The notes: generated by a model not told the origin, from the sequence alone. DNA of 64,000 nt from Parabacteroides sp. PFB2-10 (GCF_029893085.1 NZ_JARXWI010000001.1:372001-436000); one strand, 5' to 3'. Positions 26,333-35,962 are shown, counted from the stretch's first letter. A program made the numbers and translations.

Positions 26333-26386
26333 ATGAACAAGAAAAAACTACAAAACCGGGAAGTAGTACCAGTACTCCCCGGTTAG
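26333..26386 (+). other. Leader mini-ORF with hairpin upstream of susC-like gene
   Basis: A 17-codon reading frame (MNKKKLQNREVVPVLPG) lies in the 125-bp spacer. Its second half is a hairpin, AACCGGGAAGTA (26354-26365) with TACTCCCCGGTT (26373-26384), one mismatch. No T-run follows on the plus strand, but T-rich DNA follows the hairpin on the minus strand. It may be an attenuator, a leader peptide or the end of an antisense RNA. I cannot tell which. Confidence 0.35.
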
Positions 26387-26438
26387 CCAGATTAAAAAAA
26401 CAATTACATTTTCTTAACCTATAAACATATACAAATGT

Positions 26439-29400
26439 ATGAAAATAAATCGAATACACCGTTATTCTTTTCTTGAATTACGGAAAGCATGGCGCATTAT
26501 GAGGCTTACACTTTTTTTACTCTTAGTCACTACATCCATCTCTTTTGCTACAGGTTTATATGCTCAAAACACACAGATAAATCTCAAAGCGGGAGTTAAA
26601 ACACTACAAGAGTTATTCTCGGAAATTGAGGATAACAGTGAGTTTATCTTTATCTATAAAGATAATACGATCAATCTATCGAAAACGGTAGAAATCTCGG
26701 AAGACACCTATTCTATCACAGAAATCCTGGAACGAACGCTAAAAAACACTTCCACTCAATATAAGATCATAGATCGCCAGGTAATCTTTTATCAAACCAA
26801 TCCCCTCCCTATCACCCCTCAGGACAAAAGAACAGAAATAAGAGGGCGTGTGACCGACGCTAAAACAGGTGAAATAATAATCGGTGCTTCTGTCGTTTTA
26901 AAAGGAACCACTATCGGTAGTACAACAGATGTCGATGGGAACTATTCTTTCGAATATCCCGGAGGCAGGCAAACGGTCGTGGCCTCTTATTTGGGATATA
27001 CCCCCAAGGAGGTAACGATTTCTTCTCCACAAATTCTTGATTTTAAGCTGGATGAAGATGCTTTTGAATTGGAAGAAGCCGTAGTTGTCGGATATGGTTC
27101 ACAAAGGAAAGTGAGTGTAATCGGGGCTATTACCACCATTGATGTAGATCGATTGAAAGTTCCTACCGGAAAGATCAGTAATAGTCTGGCCGGCCGCCTG
27201 GCAGGGGTTATCGCAGTACAACGGAGTGGAGAGCCCGGGCAAAGTTCCAATTTCTGGGTTAGAGGGATCAGTACCTTCGGTGAGAACAAGAACCCGTTGA
27301 TTCTGGTGGATGGCGTTGAACGAAGCTTAGACTTGTTAGACCCGGAAGACATTGAGTCTTTTTCGATACTGAAAGACGCTACGGCAACAGCCGTTTACGG
27401 GGTGCGTGGTGCCAATGGAGTTATCGTTGTCAATACACGACGTGGGAAAGAAGGAAAACCGGATGTAAATGTGAAAATACAAAGTGGTATACTGGCTCCG
27501 ACCAAGCTGCCTAAATTAGCCAATTCAGCCACCTGGGCTAATATGTATAATATAGCGCGGACATCTCATGGCTATGCTCCTTTATACACAGAAACCGAAA
27601 TAGAAAAATACCGAAACCAGTCGGATCCTTATCTATATCCTTCGATTGACTGGGTAGATGAATTAATGAAGGATTACACCACCAGCCAGCGTGTAAACCT
27701 GAATGTAACGGGCGGTGGTCCCATTGCACGTTATTATGTGTCGGGGGCATTCTATAATGAAAATGGTTTATTCATCAAAGATCCTTCGCATGAATGGGAC
27801 TCTGAAATCAATTATAAACGATTCAATTTTGTTTCCAATGTCGACGTTAATTTACACCGCACTACGGTCTTAAAGCTGAATATCAACGGCGTATTGGAAA
27901 TGAAACATCAACCGTATGAAAGCATCAGCACTATTTTTAACCAGGCGGTGAGTGTTTCGCCCAATGTGGTGCCGTTGTATTACCCCGACTTAGATGAATT
28001 TGGGAATCGTCGTTATTCGGAAGCGACCGGCGGAAATATTCCAAACCCATACAATACGCTCACACAAAGAGGGTATAACGACAACTGGTGGACGAAAATC
28101 AATGCTATAATGGCTTTGGAACAAGACTTCTCGGAGCTGATTACGCCCGGATTGAAAGCAACCGTAAAGTTTTCTTACGACTCAAACAGCTGGAATCAGA
28201 TTCTGCGCGAAGGATCACCACACACCTGGTATGCAAAAAATCGCGATGAAAGCGGAAATTTAATCTATGAAGAGAATTCACTGGGCTCTAATACGCTTGG
28301 ATATACTTCATACGCAAACGGTGAACGTGCGTTGTATCTGGAAGGAAATATAACATATAACCAAACATTTGGCGAGAAACATAATGTGGGCGGATTATTG
28401 CTGTATAATCAAAGGGAATACCAAATTGCCGCATCCTCTTCCATTGGGGCATTGCCATACCGGAATCAAGGATTAGCAGGACGTCTGACCTATTCGTATG
28501 ACGATCGCTATTTTATTGAAGGGAACTTTGGATATAACGGATCGGAAAACTTTGCCCGTGGCCATCGTTTCGGCTTCTTCCCGGCAGGAGCTATCGGCTG
28601 GGTTGTTTCTAATGAAAAGTTTTTACAGGGAAAATATGAGGCATTGGATATTCTAAAACTAAAAGTCTCTTTAGGACAATCGGGGAATGATAAGATTGGT
28701 GGAGGTCGTCGTTTCGTCTATCTTCCTACTATCAATAGTGCTAATGGTACTAACTGGGGAACATCCAATACTTGGGTTGGCGGGATCACCGTAGGCGAAT
28801 ATGCCAATAATAATGTTTCCTGGGAAACCTCTACCAAGTTAAATATCGGACTGGAGAGTCAATGGTTTAACGGATTACGTTTCCAAATAGACTACTTCCA
28901 GGAGAAACGTGATGGCATTTTTGTACAACGCAAATCCATTCCTGACTACGTAGGGGTTACTACTATGCCTTGGTCGAATGTAGGTAAAATGAAAAACCGG
29001 GGAGTTGATGCCACGTTAGAATTTGACAAGCAACTGGGAGATGTTTTCCTTTCTGCACGAGGCACATTTACTTTTGCCCGTAACAAACAAATCAGCGATG
29101 ACCAACCCGATTATATAGATAAATACAGAAACCGGAACGGACAACGATATAACCAGCAATATGGCTTGGTAGCCTTGGGATTGTTTGAGTCTGAAGAGGA
29201 AATAGAAAACAGTCCGACGCAATATGGTGTCTCTTACCTAAAACCCGGTGACATCAAATACAAGGATATAAACGGAGACGGTGTTGTCGATACAAGCGAC
29301 GAGGTGCCTATCGGGTATTCCAATGTGCCGGAAATAGTGTATGGAATCGGTGTTAGTGCCAGTTATAAAGGTTTCGACCTCTCTCTATTCTTCCAGGGAA

Positions 29401-29822
29401 TTGCCAATACGACCTTCTTCTTGGGAGGTGCTTATTTCCCGTTCAATTATCCTAACATTGGACAAACCTCTTTCCTGGCTGACCTGGAAGGTAAATACTT
29501 CGATCCGGCAAAACAGAATTTTGATGCCGAATTACCTTTGTTGTATAGCGACGGATGGCACGGAAGTAATTACGTGAACTCCACTTGGTGGCAGCGTAGT
29601 GGCGCTTTTCTGCGTCTGAAAAATGCGGAAATAGGCTATTCTTTACCTAAGCCTATTGCAAACAAGCTTTTATTAAAATCTGTTCGCTTCTTCCTGACCG
29701 GCGAGAATCTACTCACTTTTGCCCCCGACGTAAAATTATGGGATCCGGAAACCGGCTCTCAGGATGGTCGTGGCTATCCCCTGATGAAAACAGTCAATCT
29801 GGGTTTAAGTATTAATTTCTAA
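26439..29822 (+). CDS. SusC/RagA TonB-dependent outer-membrane transporter with STN domain
   Basis: 1127-aa TonB-dependent importer of oligosaccharides or peptides. After the signal peptide (ending near GLYAQN) comes a secretin/TonB N-terminal (STN) domain (about 50-120, LQELFSEIEDNSEFIFIYKDNTINL), a carboxypeptidase-regulatory-like domain (about 130-210, IRGRVTDAKTGEIIIGASVVLKGT), the plug (VVVGYGSQRKVSVIGAI...FWVRGISTFGENKNPLILVDGVER) and a 22-strand barrel ending in an aromatic residue (VNLGLSINF). The STN domain fits signalling to the FecR/ECF pair upstream. SusD follows 12 bp later. Confidence 0.95.
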   Translation: MKINRIHRYSFLELRKAWRIMRLTLFLLLVTTSISFATGLYAQNTQINLKAGVKTLQELFSEIEDNSEFIFIYKDNTINLSKTVEISEDTYSITEILERTLKNTSTQYKIIDRQVIFYQTNPLPITPQDKRTEIRGRVTDAKTGEIIIGASVVLKGTTIGSTTDVDGNYSFEYPGGRQTVVASYLGYTPKEVTISSPQILDFKLDEDAFELEEAVVVGYGSQRKVSVIGAITTIDVDRLKVPTGKISNSLAGRLAGVIAVQRSGEPGQSSNFWVRGISTFGENKNPLILVDGVERSLDLLDPEDIESFSILKDATATAVYGVRGANGVIVVNTRRGKEGKPDVNVKIQSGILAPTKLPKLANSATWANMYNIARTSHGYAPLYTETEIEKYRNQSDPYLYPSIDWVDELMKDYTTSQRVNLNVTGGGPIARYYVSGAFYNENGLFIKDPSHEWDSEINYKRFNFVSNVDVNLHRTTVLKLNINGVLEMKHQPYESISTIFNQAVSVSPNVVPLYYPDLDEFGNRRYSEATGGNIPNPYNTLTQRGYNDNWWTKINAIMALEQDFSELITPGLKATVKFSYDSNSWNQILREGSPHTWYAKNRDESGNLIYEENSLGSNTLGYTSYANGERALYLEGNITYNQTFGEKHNVGGLLLYNQREYQIAASSSIGALPYRNQGLAGRLTYSYDDRYFIEGNFGYNGSENFARGHRFGFFPAGAIGWVVSNEKFLQGKYEALDILKLKVSLGQSGNDKIGGGRRFVYLPTINSANGTNWGTSNTWVGGITVGEYANNNVSWETSTKLNIGLESQWFNGLRFQIDYFQEKRDGIFVQRKSIPDYVGVTTMPWSNVGKMKNRGVDATLEFDKQLGDVFLSARGTFTFARNKQISDDQPDYIDKYRNRNGQRYNQQYGLVALGLFESEEEIENSPTQYGVSYLKPGDIKYKDINGDGVVDTSDEVPIGYSNVPEIVYGIGVSASYKGFDLSLFFQGIANTTFFLGGAYFPFNYPNIGQTSFLADLEGKYFDPAKQNFDAELPLLYSDGWHGSNYVNSTWWQRSGAFLRLKNAEIGYSLPKPIANKLLLKSVRFFLTGENLLTFAPDVKLWDPETGSQDGRGYPLMKTVNLGLSINF

Positions 29823-29834
29823 TAAAGACAATCT

Positions 29835-31685
29835 ATGAAATCGAAAATAGTAATCATCATAAGTTTCTGCTTTACGCTGTTTTCCTGTGATAGCTATCTG
29901 GACAAACAACCGGATGATATGCAGACATTGGAAGGTGTTTTTGAAAAACGCTCTTCTACTGAACAATATTTGGCTAATGTTTTGAATTATTTGCCTCATC
30001 AATGGGACAACGTATGTACATTGAATGGAAGTTCCTATGGTTGGCCATTCACCCCCGCCAGCGACGAAGCAGAGTGGGGAGCTGTTCGAGTATATGCACA
30101 AATGCAAAACGGAACACATTCCGCTGCCTCCCCAGCCATGAATTTCTGGAGCCCTTTATATCGGGGAATACGTGAAAGCAATATCTTTTTACAAAATGTA
30201 GGAAGATGTACAGAGTTAAAGAACAATGAGTTGGAGTTATGGACAGCAGAAGCCCGTTATGCCAATATCATGTGCCACTATTGGTTGGCTATATTATATG
30301 GTCCTATCGTACTGGTAAAAGACGAAGTGGTCGATGTGAACGAAACCATTTATCGTGAACGCGATACTTGGGAAGAGTGTGTCACCTGGATTACGGAAAG
30401 CCTAAAAGAGGTAGCCGAGAAGTTGCCTGCGCGCCAGGAAGATATTTATGTAGGCAAACCGACTAAAACAGCGGCATTAGCCTATCGGTCACGTTTATTA
30501 TTGTATTCGGCAAGTGAACTGATGAACGGAAATTCTTTTTTCAGTTCCACTACGAAAGAAGATGGAACCCCATTGTTCCCGAAACAGGTAGACACCAATA
30601 AATGGAGAATCGCAGCGAATGCGGCAAAAGAGATTATCGATATGTGTGAATCCGGCATATTGCCTTACGGATTGTATACCAGTGATTCCGAAGAACAAAA
30701 CAAAAAAGGGATAACCTACAAGAAAGTATTTACCGAAAACTGGAATAAAGAGCTCTTAGATGCCAAAGATATGGGCGATGATGTCTACCATATGGATCTG
30801 ACTCCGGCTCCTAACGGAGAGCGTTTCAAAGGGCATGCCACAGCCTGTGTAACTCAGCAACAAGTAGATGCGTATGCTATGAATAATGGGAAATATCCAA
30901 TTACCGGATATACTTCAGCCGGAAGACCACTTATCGATGAGAGTTCAGGATATTCGGAAGAGGGCTTTTCAACCTTCACCGTGCCGACATTCGATAGCAG
31001 TAATAGTGGATATACCGGAGAAGCTTTTAATATGTATAAAGGCAGAGAACCCCGTTTTTACGCCAGCGTCGGATATAACGAAGGTGTATGGCCCAACACC
31101 TCTACCGACAAACCTATCTACCTGAACAAATATGGCACAGAAGGCCCATCCAGTTCCGATTATAACCGTACAGGCTATTTGGTGACAAAATTCACACATC
31201 CGGCTTCTACCATCAATCCATATGCTTTGCAATGGCGCCGTTGCTGGCCAAATTTCCGTTATGCTGAAATATTGTTGAACTATGTGGAAGCAAAAATAGA
31301 ACTGGGTGAAACACGCGACGCGCTGCCTTACTGGAATATGGTGCGCAAAAGAGCCGGAGTTCCTGATATTGATGTGGTCTATCCAAGTGTCGCTTCCGAC
31401 AAAGAACTTGCCACCTTCCTTATCAGACGGGAGCGTCAGGTTGAATTTGCTTTCGAAAACGTACGTTGGTTTGATGCTAATCGCTGGAAGATATCAACAA
31501 AAACAAATCATGGAAAGGCGTATGGTATGAACATAAATATCTCTTCCCTGAATAGTATGCGGGATGAGTATTATGTCCGCACGGCATTTGAAACCCGCGT
31601 ATTCAAAGAAGCGCAGTATCTGCAGCCTATACCTCAATCCTCTATTGTAAAGAATCCGAAATTAGTACAAAACCCCGGTTGGTAA
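29835..31685 (+). CDS. SusD/RagB nutrient-binding lipoprotein
   Basis: 616-aa surface lipoprotein that caps the SusC barrel. The signal ends LFSC (lipobox), followed by DSYLDKQPDDMQTLEGVF, the standard SusD start. TPR-like helices include NIMCHYWLAILYGPIVLV and YRSRLLLYSASELM. The C-terminus has YAEILLNYVEAKIELGE, the helix pair ERQVEFAFENVRWFDANRWK, and PIPQSSIVKNPKLVQNPGW, matching family C-termini. It is co-transcribed with the SusC gene. The ligand cannot be inferred from sequence. Confidence 0.95.
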   Translation: MKSKIVIIISFCFTLFSCDSYLDKQPDDMQTLEGVFEKRSSTEQYLANVLNYLPHQWDNVCTLNGSSYGWPFTPASDEAEWGAVRVYAQMQNGTHSAASPAMNFWSPLYRGIRESNIFLQNVGRCTELKNNELELWTAEARYANIMCHYWLAILYGPIVLVKDEVVDVNETIYRERDTWEECVTWITESLKEVAEKLPARQEDIYVGKPTKTAALAYRSRLLLYSASELMNGNSFFSSTTKEDGTPLFPKQVDTNKWRIAANAAKEIIDMCESGILPYGLYTSDSEEQNKKGITYKKVFTENWNKELLDAKDMGDDVYHMDLTPAPNGERFKGHATACVTQQQVDAYAMNNGKYPITGYTSAGRPLIDESSGYSEEGFSTFTVPTFDSSNSGYTGEAFNMYKGREPRFYASVGYNEGVWPNTSTDKPIYLNKYGTEGPSSSDYNRTGYLVTKFTHPASTINPYALQWRRCWPNFRYAEILLNYVEAKIELGETRDALPYWNMVRKRAGVPDIDVVYPSVASDKELATFLIRRERQVEFAFENVRWFDANRWKISTKTNHGKAYGMNINISSLNSMRDEYYVRTAFETRVFKEAQYLQPIPQSSIVKNPKLVQNPGW

Positions 31686-31707
31686 TCATCAAAATTTGAA
31701 TACAATT

Positions 31708-33066
31708 ATGAAGACAAAATATTTGTTATTATTACTGTCGTTGGCCATCGGAATATCTTGCGATGATGGCATAGACACACAGGAATTGGAAAACACTCCT
31801 GCAAAGATTTATCTGGCAACGAGTGGCTATGAAACCTATTCTATTCTCGACTTTGGAGAAACATCGAAAGAATTTGAATTGTATGTAAATAAAAGTGGTT
31901 TTGCGGATCGGGAAGCCAATGTCAACTTCGCCTATGACGCCTCTGCTGTCGATGATTATATAAGCTCCAATCCGGAAGATCTTACTATTCTTCCCGCTTC
32001 TCTGGGAAAATTCGAACAGGAGAGTGTTTTTATGGCCGGCGAACAGACCTTGTCGAAAACAAAATTAGCCATAGATATTGCGGGCGTTCGCAACCTGATT
32101 GCCGAAAATCCATCGGCCAAGTTTGTGTATCCTGTCCGTATTTCAACTCCTGAGAAAGAGAATGTAACAATCAACGATCAAAAGGATTATTTGCTCATGG
32201 GCATAGAGTTGATCACTCCGTATGCTATTCTGAAAAACAAAGGAGCAATTGTCGAAACCTTTGTCGATGTGCATCGGAATCCGAATCTGACAGAAATCTC
32301 TATCCCGCTCGAAATTAATCTTCCGTTCGAAAATGATGGGTACACTTTTGATTTCACCTATAGTACGGATTCGGAGTTGCTGGATGCATACAATTATAAA
32401 TATGGAACCAATTACGAACTATTGCCCGGTTTCACTATGCCGCAACTCAAAATGGCTGCAGATGAAAACCAGTGTGTTGGAAATATTAAAGTAGATGTAT
32501 CTGCTATGCCTCCATCCATAGGAGGGAAAGCCTATTTGCTGCCGGTTCAAATAACCAGCAGTGGAAATGAAAGTATTCCGGTGGAAGAGAATTCCATCTG
32601 CTATTTCAAAGTAAAAATGGTAGCCAAATGGAGCGGAGCATGGAGTAACACCATCCATTCGGGAGAATCAGGTCTTTCCACTTCAGCCGGAACCACCTAT
32701 GAAACATTCCTGTATTCCAGAGCAGATGCCTTGGATCTAATTACGGAAAGTACGCTGGTGGCCGCATTGCAAAGAATAACCGACGAAGAGGCGATTGTCT
32801 GCCCGGGTTGGGCCGGAACCATGTTTGAACAATGTTCTCCTATCATCAAAGTGACAGACAAAGATGCCGGAAACGGGAAAAAAGTGGTTGAAATTTTAGC
32901 CGGTTGGGCCAGAGAAGGTGCCGGTTGGGAGGCTGAAACAATGGGCAACAACAAAAGCACCTACGATCCGGTTAAAAATGAAATCTACTTAGACTATACG
33001 GGAAAATTTGGGTGGGGAGATTACCATATCCAACGAACATTCAGCAATCAAAAAACGTTAGAATAA
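31708..33066 (+). CDS. DUF1735-type glycan-locus lipoprotein
   Basis: 452-aa lipoprotein. The ATG at 31708 (MKTKYLLLLLSLAIGISC) is preferred over an upstream TTG because it starts a clean lipoprotein signal (lipobox GISC). The first half contains two DUF1735/BT_3987-like Ig-type repeats (KIYLATSGYETYSILDFGETSKEFELYVNKSG and AILKNKGAIVETFVDVHRNPN...), and the C-terminal domain (VKMVAKWSGAWSNTIHSGESGL...YHIQRTF) resembles DUF4361-type carbohydrate-binding modules. Such proteins are surface glycan-binding accessories of SusCD pairs. It closes the locus, and a terminator follows. No glycoside hydrolase is linked. Confidence 0.8.
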   Translation: MKTKYLLLLLSLAIGISCDDGIDTQELENTPAKIYLATSGYETYSILDFGETSKEFELYVNKSGFADREANVNFAYDASAVDDYISSNPEDLTILPASLGKFEQESVFMAGEQTLSKTKLAIDIAGVRNLIAENPSAKFVYPVRISTPEKENVTINDQKDYLLMGIELITPYAILKNKGAIVETFVDVHRNPNLTEISIPLEINLPFENDGYTFDFTYSTDSELLDAYNYKYGTNYELLPGFTMPQLKMAADENQCVGNIKVDVSAMPPSIGGKAYLLPVQITSSGNESIPVEENSICYFKVKMVAKWSGAWSNTIHSGESGLSTSAGTTYETFLYSRADALDLITESTLVAALQRITDEEAIVCPGWAGTMFEQCSPIIKVTDKDAGNGKKVVEILAGWAREGAGWEAETMGNNKSTYDPVKNEIYLDYTGKFGWGDYHIQRTFSNQKTLE

Positions 33067-33092
33067 CAACAAATCCATAATTATCAACAGAA

Positions 33093-33121
33093 GACCCGGC
33101 CTTTTTGTGCCGGGTCTTTTT
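33093..33121 (+). terminator. Intrinsic terminator of susCD locus
   Basis: GACCCGGC (33093-33100) pairs perfectly with GCCGGGTC (33109-33116), 8-base loop, then five T residues. Confidence 0.9.
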
Positions 33122-33140
33122 GTTTTCCCCCGCCTGAATT

Positions 33141-33232
33141 CTATCGTCGATGCGCATGGACAGTACTGTCGAAGCGCATGGACAGTACTGTCGAAGGGCA
33201 TGGACAGTACTGTCGAAGCCCATCGACGATAG
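33141..33232. repeat. Palindromic 22-bp tandem array within an outer inverted repeat
   Basis: Three 22-bp units (33152-33173, 33174-33195, 33196-33217) share GCATGGACAGTACTGTCGAA and differ at one or two bases. Each holds the perfect 12-bp palindrome GACAGTACTGTC. The array is bracketed by CTATCGTCGATG (33141-33152) and its exact complement CATCGACGATAG (33221-33232). It lies between the glycan-locus terminator and the dacB stop. There are no spacers, so it is not CRISPR. Confidence 0.9.
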
Positions 33233-33259
33233 AAAACTCCCGGGATCAATAGGTTACCA

Positions 33260-34726
33260 TCAAAACAAACGAGCCAACATTTGTTCCAACGCACGGGTCA
33301 TGTCGCGGCCTTCACAACTGTAGTTATTGACAAAGAGGGCTACGGCATATTGCTTGCCGTCTTTCTGGATATAGCCTGCATAGCTTTTGACACGACTCAT
33401 GCTGCCGCTTTTCAGGCGGGCTTTGTTTTCCAGCGAGGTGCCGCGTAGGAAGTTAGCGACAGTGCCCTCACGCCCGGCCAGCGGCAGGGTGCGTACGTAG
33501 GCATCCGACACCGCGGAGCGGGCAGCCATATAGATGAGCAAGTCGGTCATAAAGGTGGCAGACAGTTTGTCGAAAGGCGAGAGTCCGCTACCGTCGTGCA
33601 TCCACAGCCCCTGGGTGGGTATTCCTTTTTCCCGTAGAAATTCATTGGTTTTATAAATGCCTTTTCCAAAAGAGGAACGGGGTTCGTGGGAGCTGTCCAA
33701 CAACCCTACCGCTTTCAGGCAGGCATCGGCGTAGAGGTTGTGGCTCCGGAGGTTGGTGATCCCTATTATTTCCCGCAAAACAGGGGAGTAGGTAGTGGTG
33801 ATTATCGTTCGTTTTTGCCCATTCCATCGACCGGATGGGACCAATAACCGACAGGAAGAGGCCGGTTCATCGATCGCGATACCTTCTCCCGCGAGGCGAT
33901 CAGTAAGAAGCTGTGCCAGGAAATGAGGAGGATCGGGTATATCTCCTTTCAATACATAACGCGCCCGGTTGGCCGGAAGCACTCCTCGCAACAGACGCTC
34001 CCGGGAAAAGGGCGCGCCCTGTATATAGGCGCTATCGGTCGATACGGCGGCCACAGTCAGTTCGTTCCGGTAGTTTAACCCCACCGCCGGCTCTTCAGAT
34101 AAAACAACAGCAGGACTCCCTACGTTTCCCGTAGAAAGGGTGAGATAATAAAGGTTATCGAACACATTCAATCCATAACTGCCTGCTCCGTAATAGTTGC
34201 CCATATCCTCCCAAAGCCATTGGGGCGAAACGCCTTCCAGGTCAAATACCCGTTCATCGGCCACCACCGCGCCACGCACCTCTTTTATCCCTGCCTGGCG
34301 GATAGCCTCTACCCAGGGAGAGAGGAACGCCAACTGATCGGCCGTAAACCGGGTGCGGTCGCCGGAGAAATGGGTTGATCCCAACGTAGGGTCGCCGCTT
34401 CCTTCGATATAAAGGTTTCCGTTCAACACACCGTTTTGCACCTCACCGTCGTAAGAGATCGTTGTCGGAAAGCGATACTCCTCCCCCAACAATTCCATAG
34501 CAACGGCCGTCGTCACCAGCTTCAAGACAGAAGCAGGCACCATCTCCCGGTCTTCATCGTATTGATATAACACTTGCCCCGTCTCCACCTCTACCGCTTT
34601 GAAGGAGAAAGAGGCTCCCTGCATATAATCCGCTTGCAGGAGCTGGCGGATCGGCAAGGGGATTTGAGCCATCAGGGTTGAAAATGAAAGGATCAGGAAG
34701 GAGATTGTAATAATTTTCTTTCGCAT
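33260..34726 (-). CDS. dacB: D-alanyl-D-alanine carboxypeptidase/endopeptidase (PBP4, S13)
   Basis: 488-aa penicillin-binding protein that trims or cleaves peptidoglycan cross-links in the periplasm. The signal peptide ends STLMAQ. The S13 motifs are visible: SxxK in PASVLKLVTTAVAM (about residue 60), SxN in RSHNLYADACLKAVG, and KSG in LKSGSMSRVKSYAGY. Family features around IEGSGDPTLGS and MHDGSGLSPFDKLS are also present. Length is normal. It is divergent from the AI-2E gene across a 75-bp spacer carrying inverted -7 boxes. Confidence 0.94.
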   Translation of the reverse strand: MRKKIITISFLILSFSTLMAQIPLPIRQLLQADYMQGASFSFKAVEVETGQVLYQYDEDREMVPASVLKLVTTAVAMELLGEEYRFPTTISYDGEVQNGVLNGNLYIEGSGDPTLGSTHFSGDRTRFTADQLAFLSPWVEAIRQAGIKEVRGAVVADERVFDLEGVSPQWLWEDMGNYYGAGSYGLNVFDNLYYLTLSTGNVGSPAVVLSEEPAVGLNYRNELTVAAVSTDSAYIQGAPFSRERLLRGVLPANRARYVLKGDIPDPPHFLAQLLTDRLAGEGIAIDEPASSCRLLVPSGRWNGQKRTIITTTYSPVLREIIGITNLRSHNLYADACLKAVGLLDSSHEPRSSFGKGIYKTNEFLREKGIPTQGLWMHDGSGLSPFDKLSATFMTDLLIYMAARSAVSDAYVRTLPLAGREGTVANFLRGTSLENKARLKSGSMSRVKSYAGYIQKDGKQYAVALFVNNYSCEGRDMTRALEQMLARLF

Positions 34727-34750
34727 AGGTGTTTCTTTTCCACTTTATTT

Positions 34751-34788
34751 TATCTTTGCTAAAAAAGATAGGTATAACAGCAAAGATA
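34751..34788. promoter_or_regulatory. Inverted -7 boxes between dacB and AI-2E gene
   Basis: TATCTTTGCT (34751-34760) and its exact complement AGCAAAGATA (34779-34788) form an inverted repeat. Each contains TATCTTTG in the direction of one of the divergent genes, so both may be -7 elements whose transcripts overlap at their 5' ends. Neither has a clear TTTG at -33. Alternatively the repeat is a regulator site. Confidence 0.5.
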
Positions 34789-34801
34789 ATGAAATAAAAA
34801 A

Positions 34802-35947
34802 ATGAATCCGATATTCGACAAACCTTATACCTTCGACCGGGTGATACGCATTATTTTCAGCCTCATCATTATCGGTTGTATTATTTATCTTTTGACTGTG
34901 TTGAAAAATGCCCTGTTGCCTTTTCTCGTGGCCTGGCTCTTTGCCTATCTGTTGCAACCTATCGTGAAGTTCATCCAATATAAGCTCCGCTTTAAGAGCC
35001 GGATATTGTCGATCGCCACGGTATTGATCCTGGCCATTGGCCTGCTGGCTCTATTGACGGTATTGGTCATCCCTTCCATTGCACAAGAGACAGAGAAAAC
35101 ATTGGATCTTTTCCGTAACTATAACCTGCAGGGGCGAACCATTCCTTTTATTCCGGAGGCGTGGCTGCAATACCTGCAGGAGCATATCAATATCGATGAA
35201 TGGGTGAGCCTGTTGAGCCGCGACAACATACTGAATGCGATCAAACAGTTGGCACCCAAACTCTGGTACCTGCTTTCCAATACCTTCTCCGTCTTGTTTA
35301 GCATCACGATTATTTTTGTGATACTGCTTTATTTTATCTTCATTTTGTTGGACTATGAGAAGATTGCCAATAGCTGGCGACTGTTGGTGCCCGAAAAGTA
35401 CCGTCCGTTTGTGGAAGGATTGGCAGATGATGTAGAACATAGCATGAACCGTTATTTTCGGGGACAGTCCTTAGTGGCGCTTTGCGTAGGTGTTTTGTTG
35501 GCCATCGGATTCCGGATCATCAACTTCCCCTTAGGGGTGACATTAGGGCTCTTTATCGGTCTGCTCAATCTAATCCCCTACCTGCAAACGATCGGCATTA
35601 TTCCTATGATACTACTCAGCCTTCTCCGGTCGGCCGAGACCGGACAAAACTTTTGGCTTATTTTCGGCCTCGCTCTATTGGTGTTAGGCATTGTGCAGGT
35701 GATACAGGATCTGTTTCTTGTGCCGAAGATTATGGGACAGGCGATGGGACTCAATCCGGCATTCATCCTCCTCTCCCTCTCGATCTGGGGCACCTTACTG
35801 GGTTTTATCGGGCTTATTGTCGCCCTACCACTCACCACTTTATGCCTCTCTTACTACCGGCGATTCATCCTAATGGAGGGAGAAGAATACGCCAAAATAG
35901 TCACCCCCGAACCGGACAACGAGCCGGAAATTGAAAAAACAGAATAA
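34802..35947 (+). CDS. AI-2E family transporter (UPF0118)
   Basis: 381-aa inner-membrane protein with about eight hydrophobic segments: two early helices (IFSLIIIGCIIYLL, FLVAWLFAYLLQP), a central amphipathic region (about 100-140), and a C-terminal bundle containing GLFIGLLNLIPYLQTIGIIPMILL and LFLVPKIMGQAMGLNPAFILLSLSIWGTLLGFIGLIVALPL, the conserved family core. The family includes the AI-2 exporter TqsA and Na+/H+ antiporters; the substrate here is unknown. It is a single gene. The following spacer holds the tRNA-Lys promoter. Confidence 0.9.
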   Translation: MNPIFDKPYTFDRVIRIIFSLIIIGCIIYLLTVLKNALLPFLVAWLFAYLLQPIVKFIQYKLRFKSRILSIATVLILAIGLLALLTVLVIPSIAQETEKTLDLFRNYNLQGRTIPFIPEAWLQYLQEHINIDEWVSLLSRDNILNAIKQLAPKLWYLLSNTFSVLFSITIIFVILLYFIFILLDYEKIANSWRLLVPEKYRPFVEGLADDVEHSMNRYFRGQSLVALCVGVLLAIGFRIINFPLGVTLGLFIGLLNLIPYLQTIGIIPMILLSLLRSAETGQNFWLIFGLALLVLGIVQVIQDLFLVPKIMGQAMGLNPAFILLSLSIWGTLLGFIGLIVALPLTTLCLSYYRRFILMEGEEYAKIVTPEPDNEPEIEKTE

Positions 35948-35962
35948 AAAACAGCCTGAAAA

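Noticed and set aside
33152-33217. Short regularly repeated units that could suggest a CRISPR array
   Set aside because: The 22-bp units are directly adjacent with no variable spacers and no cas genes nearby; it is a palindromic tandem repeat.
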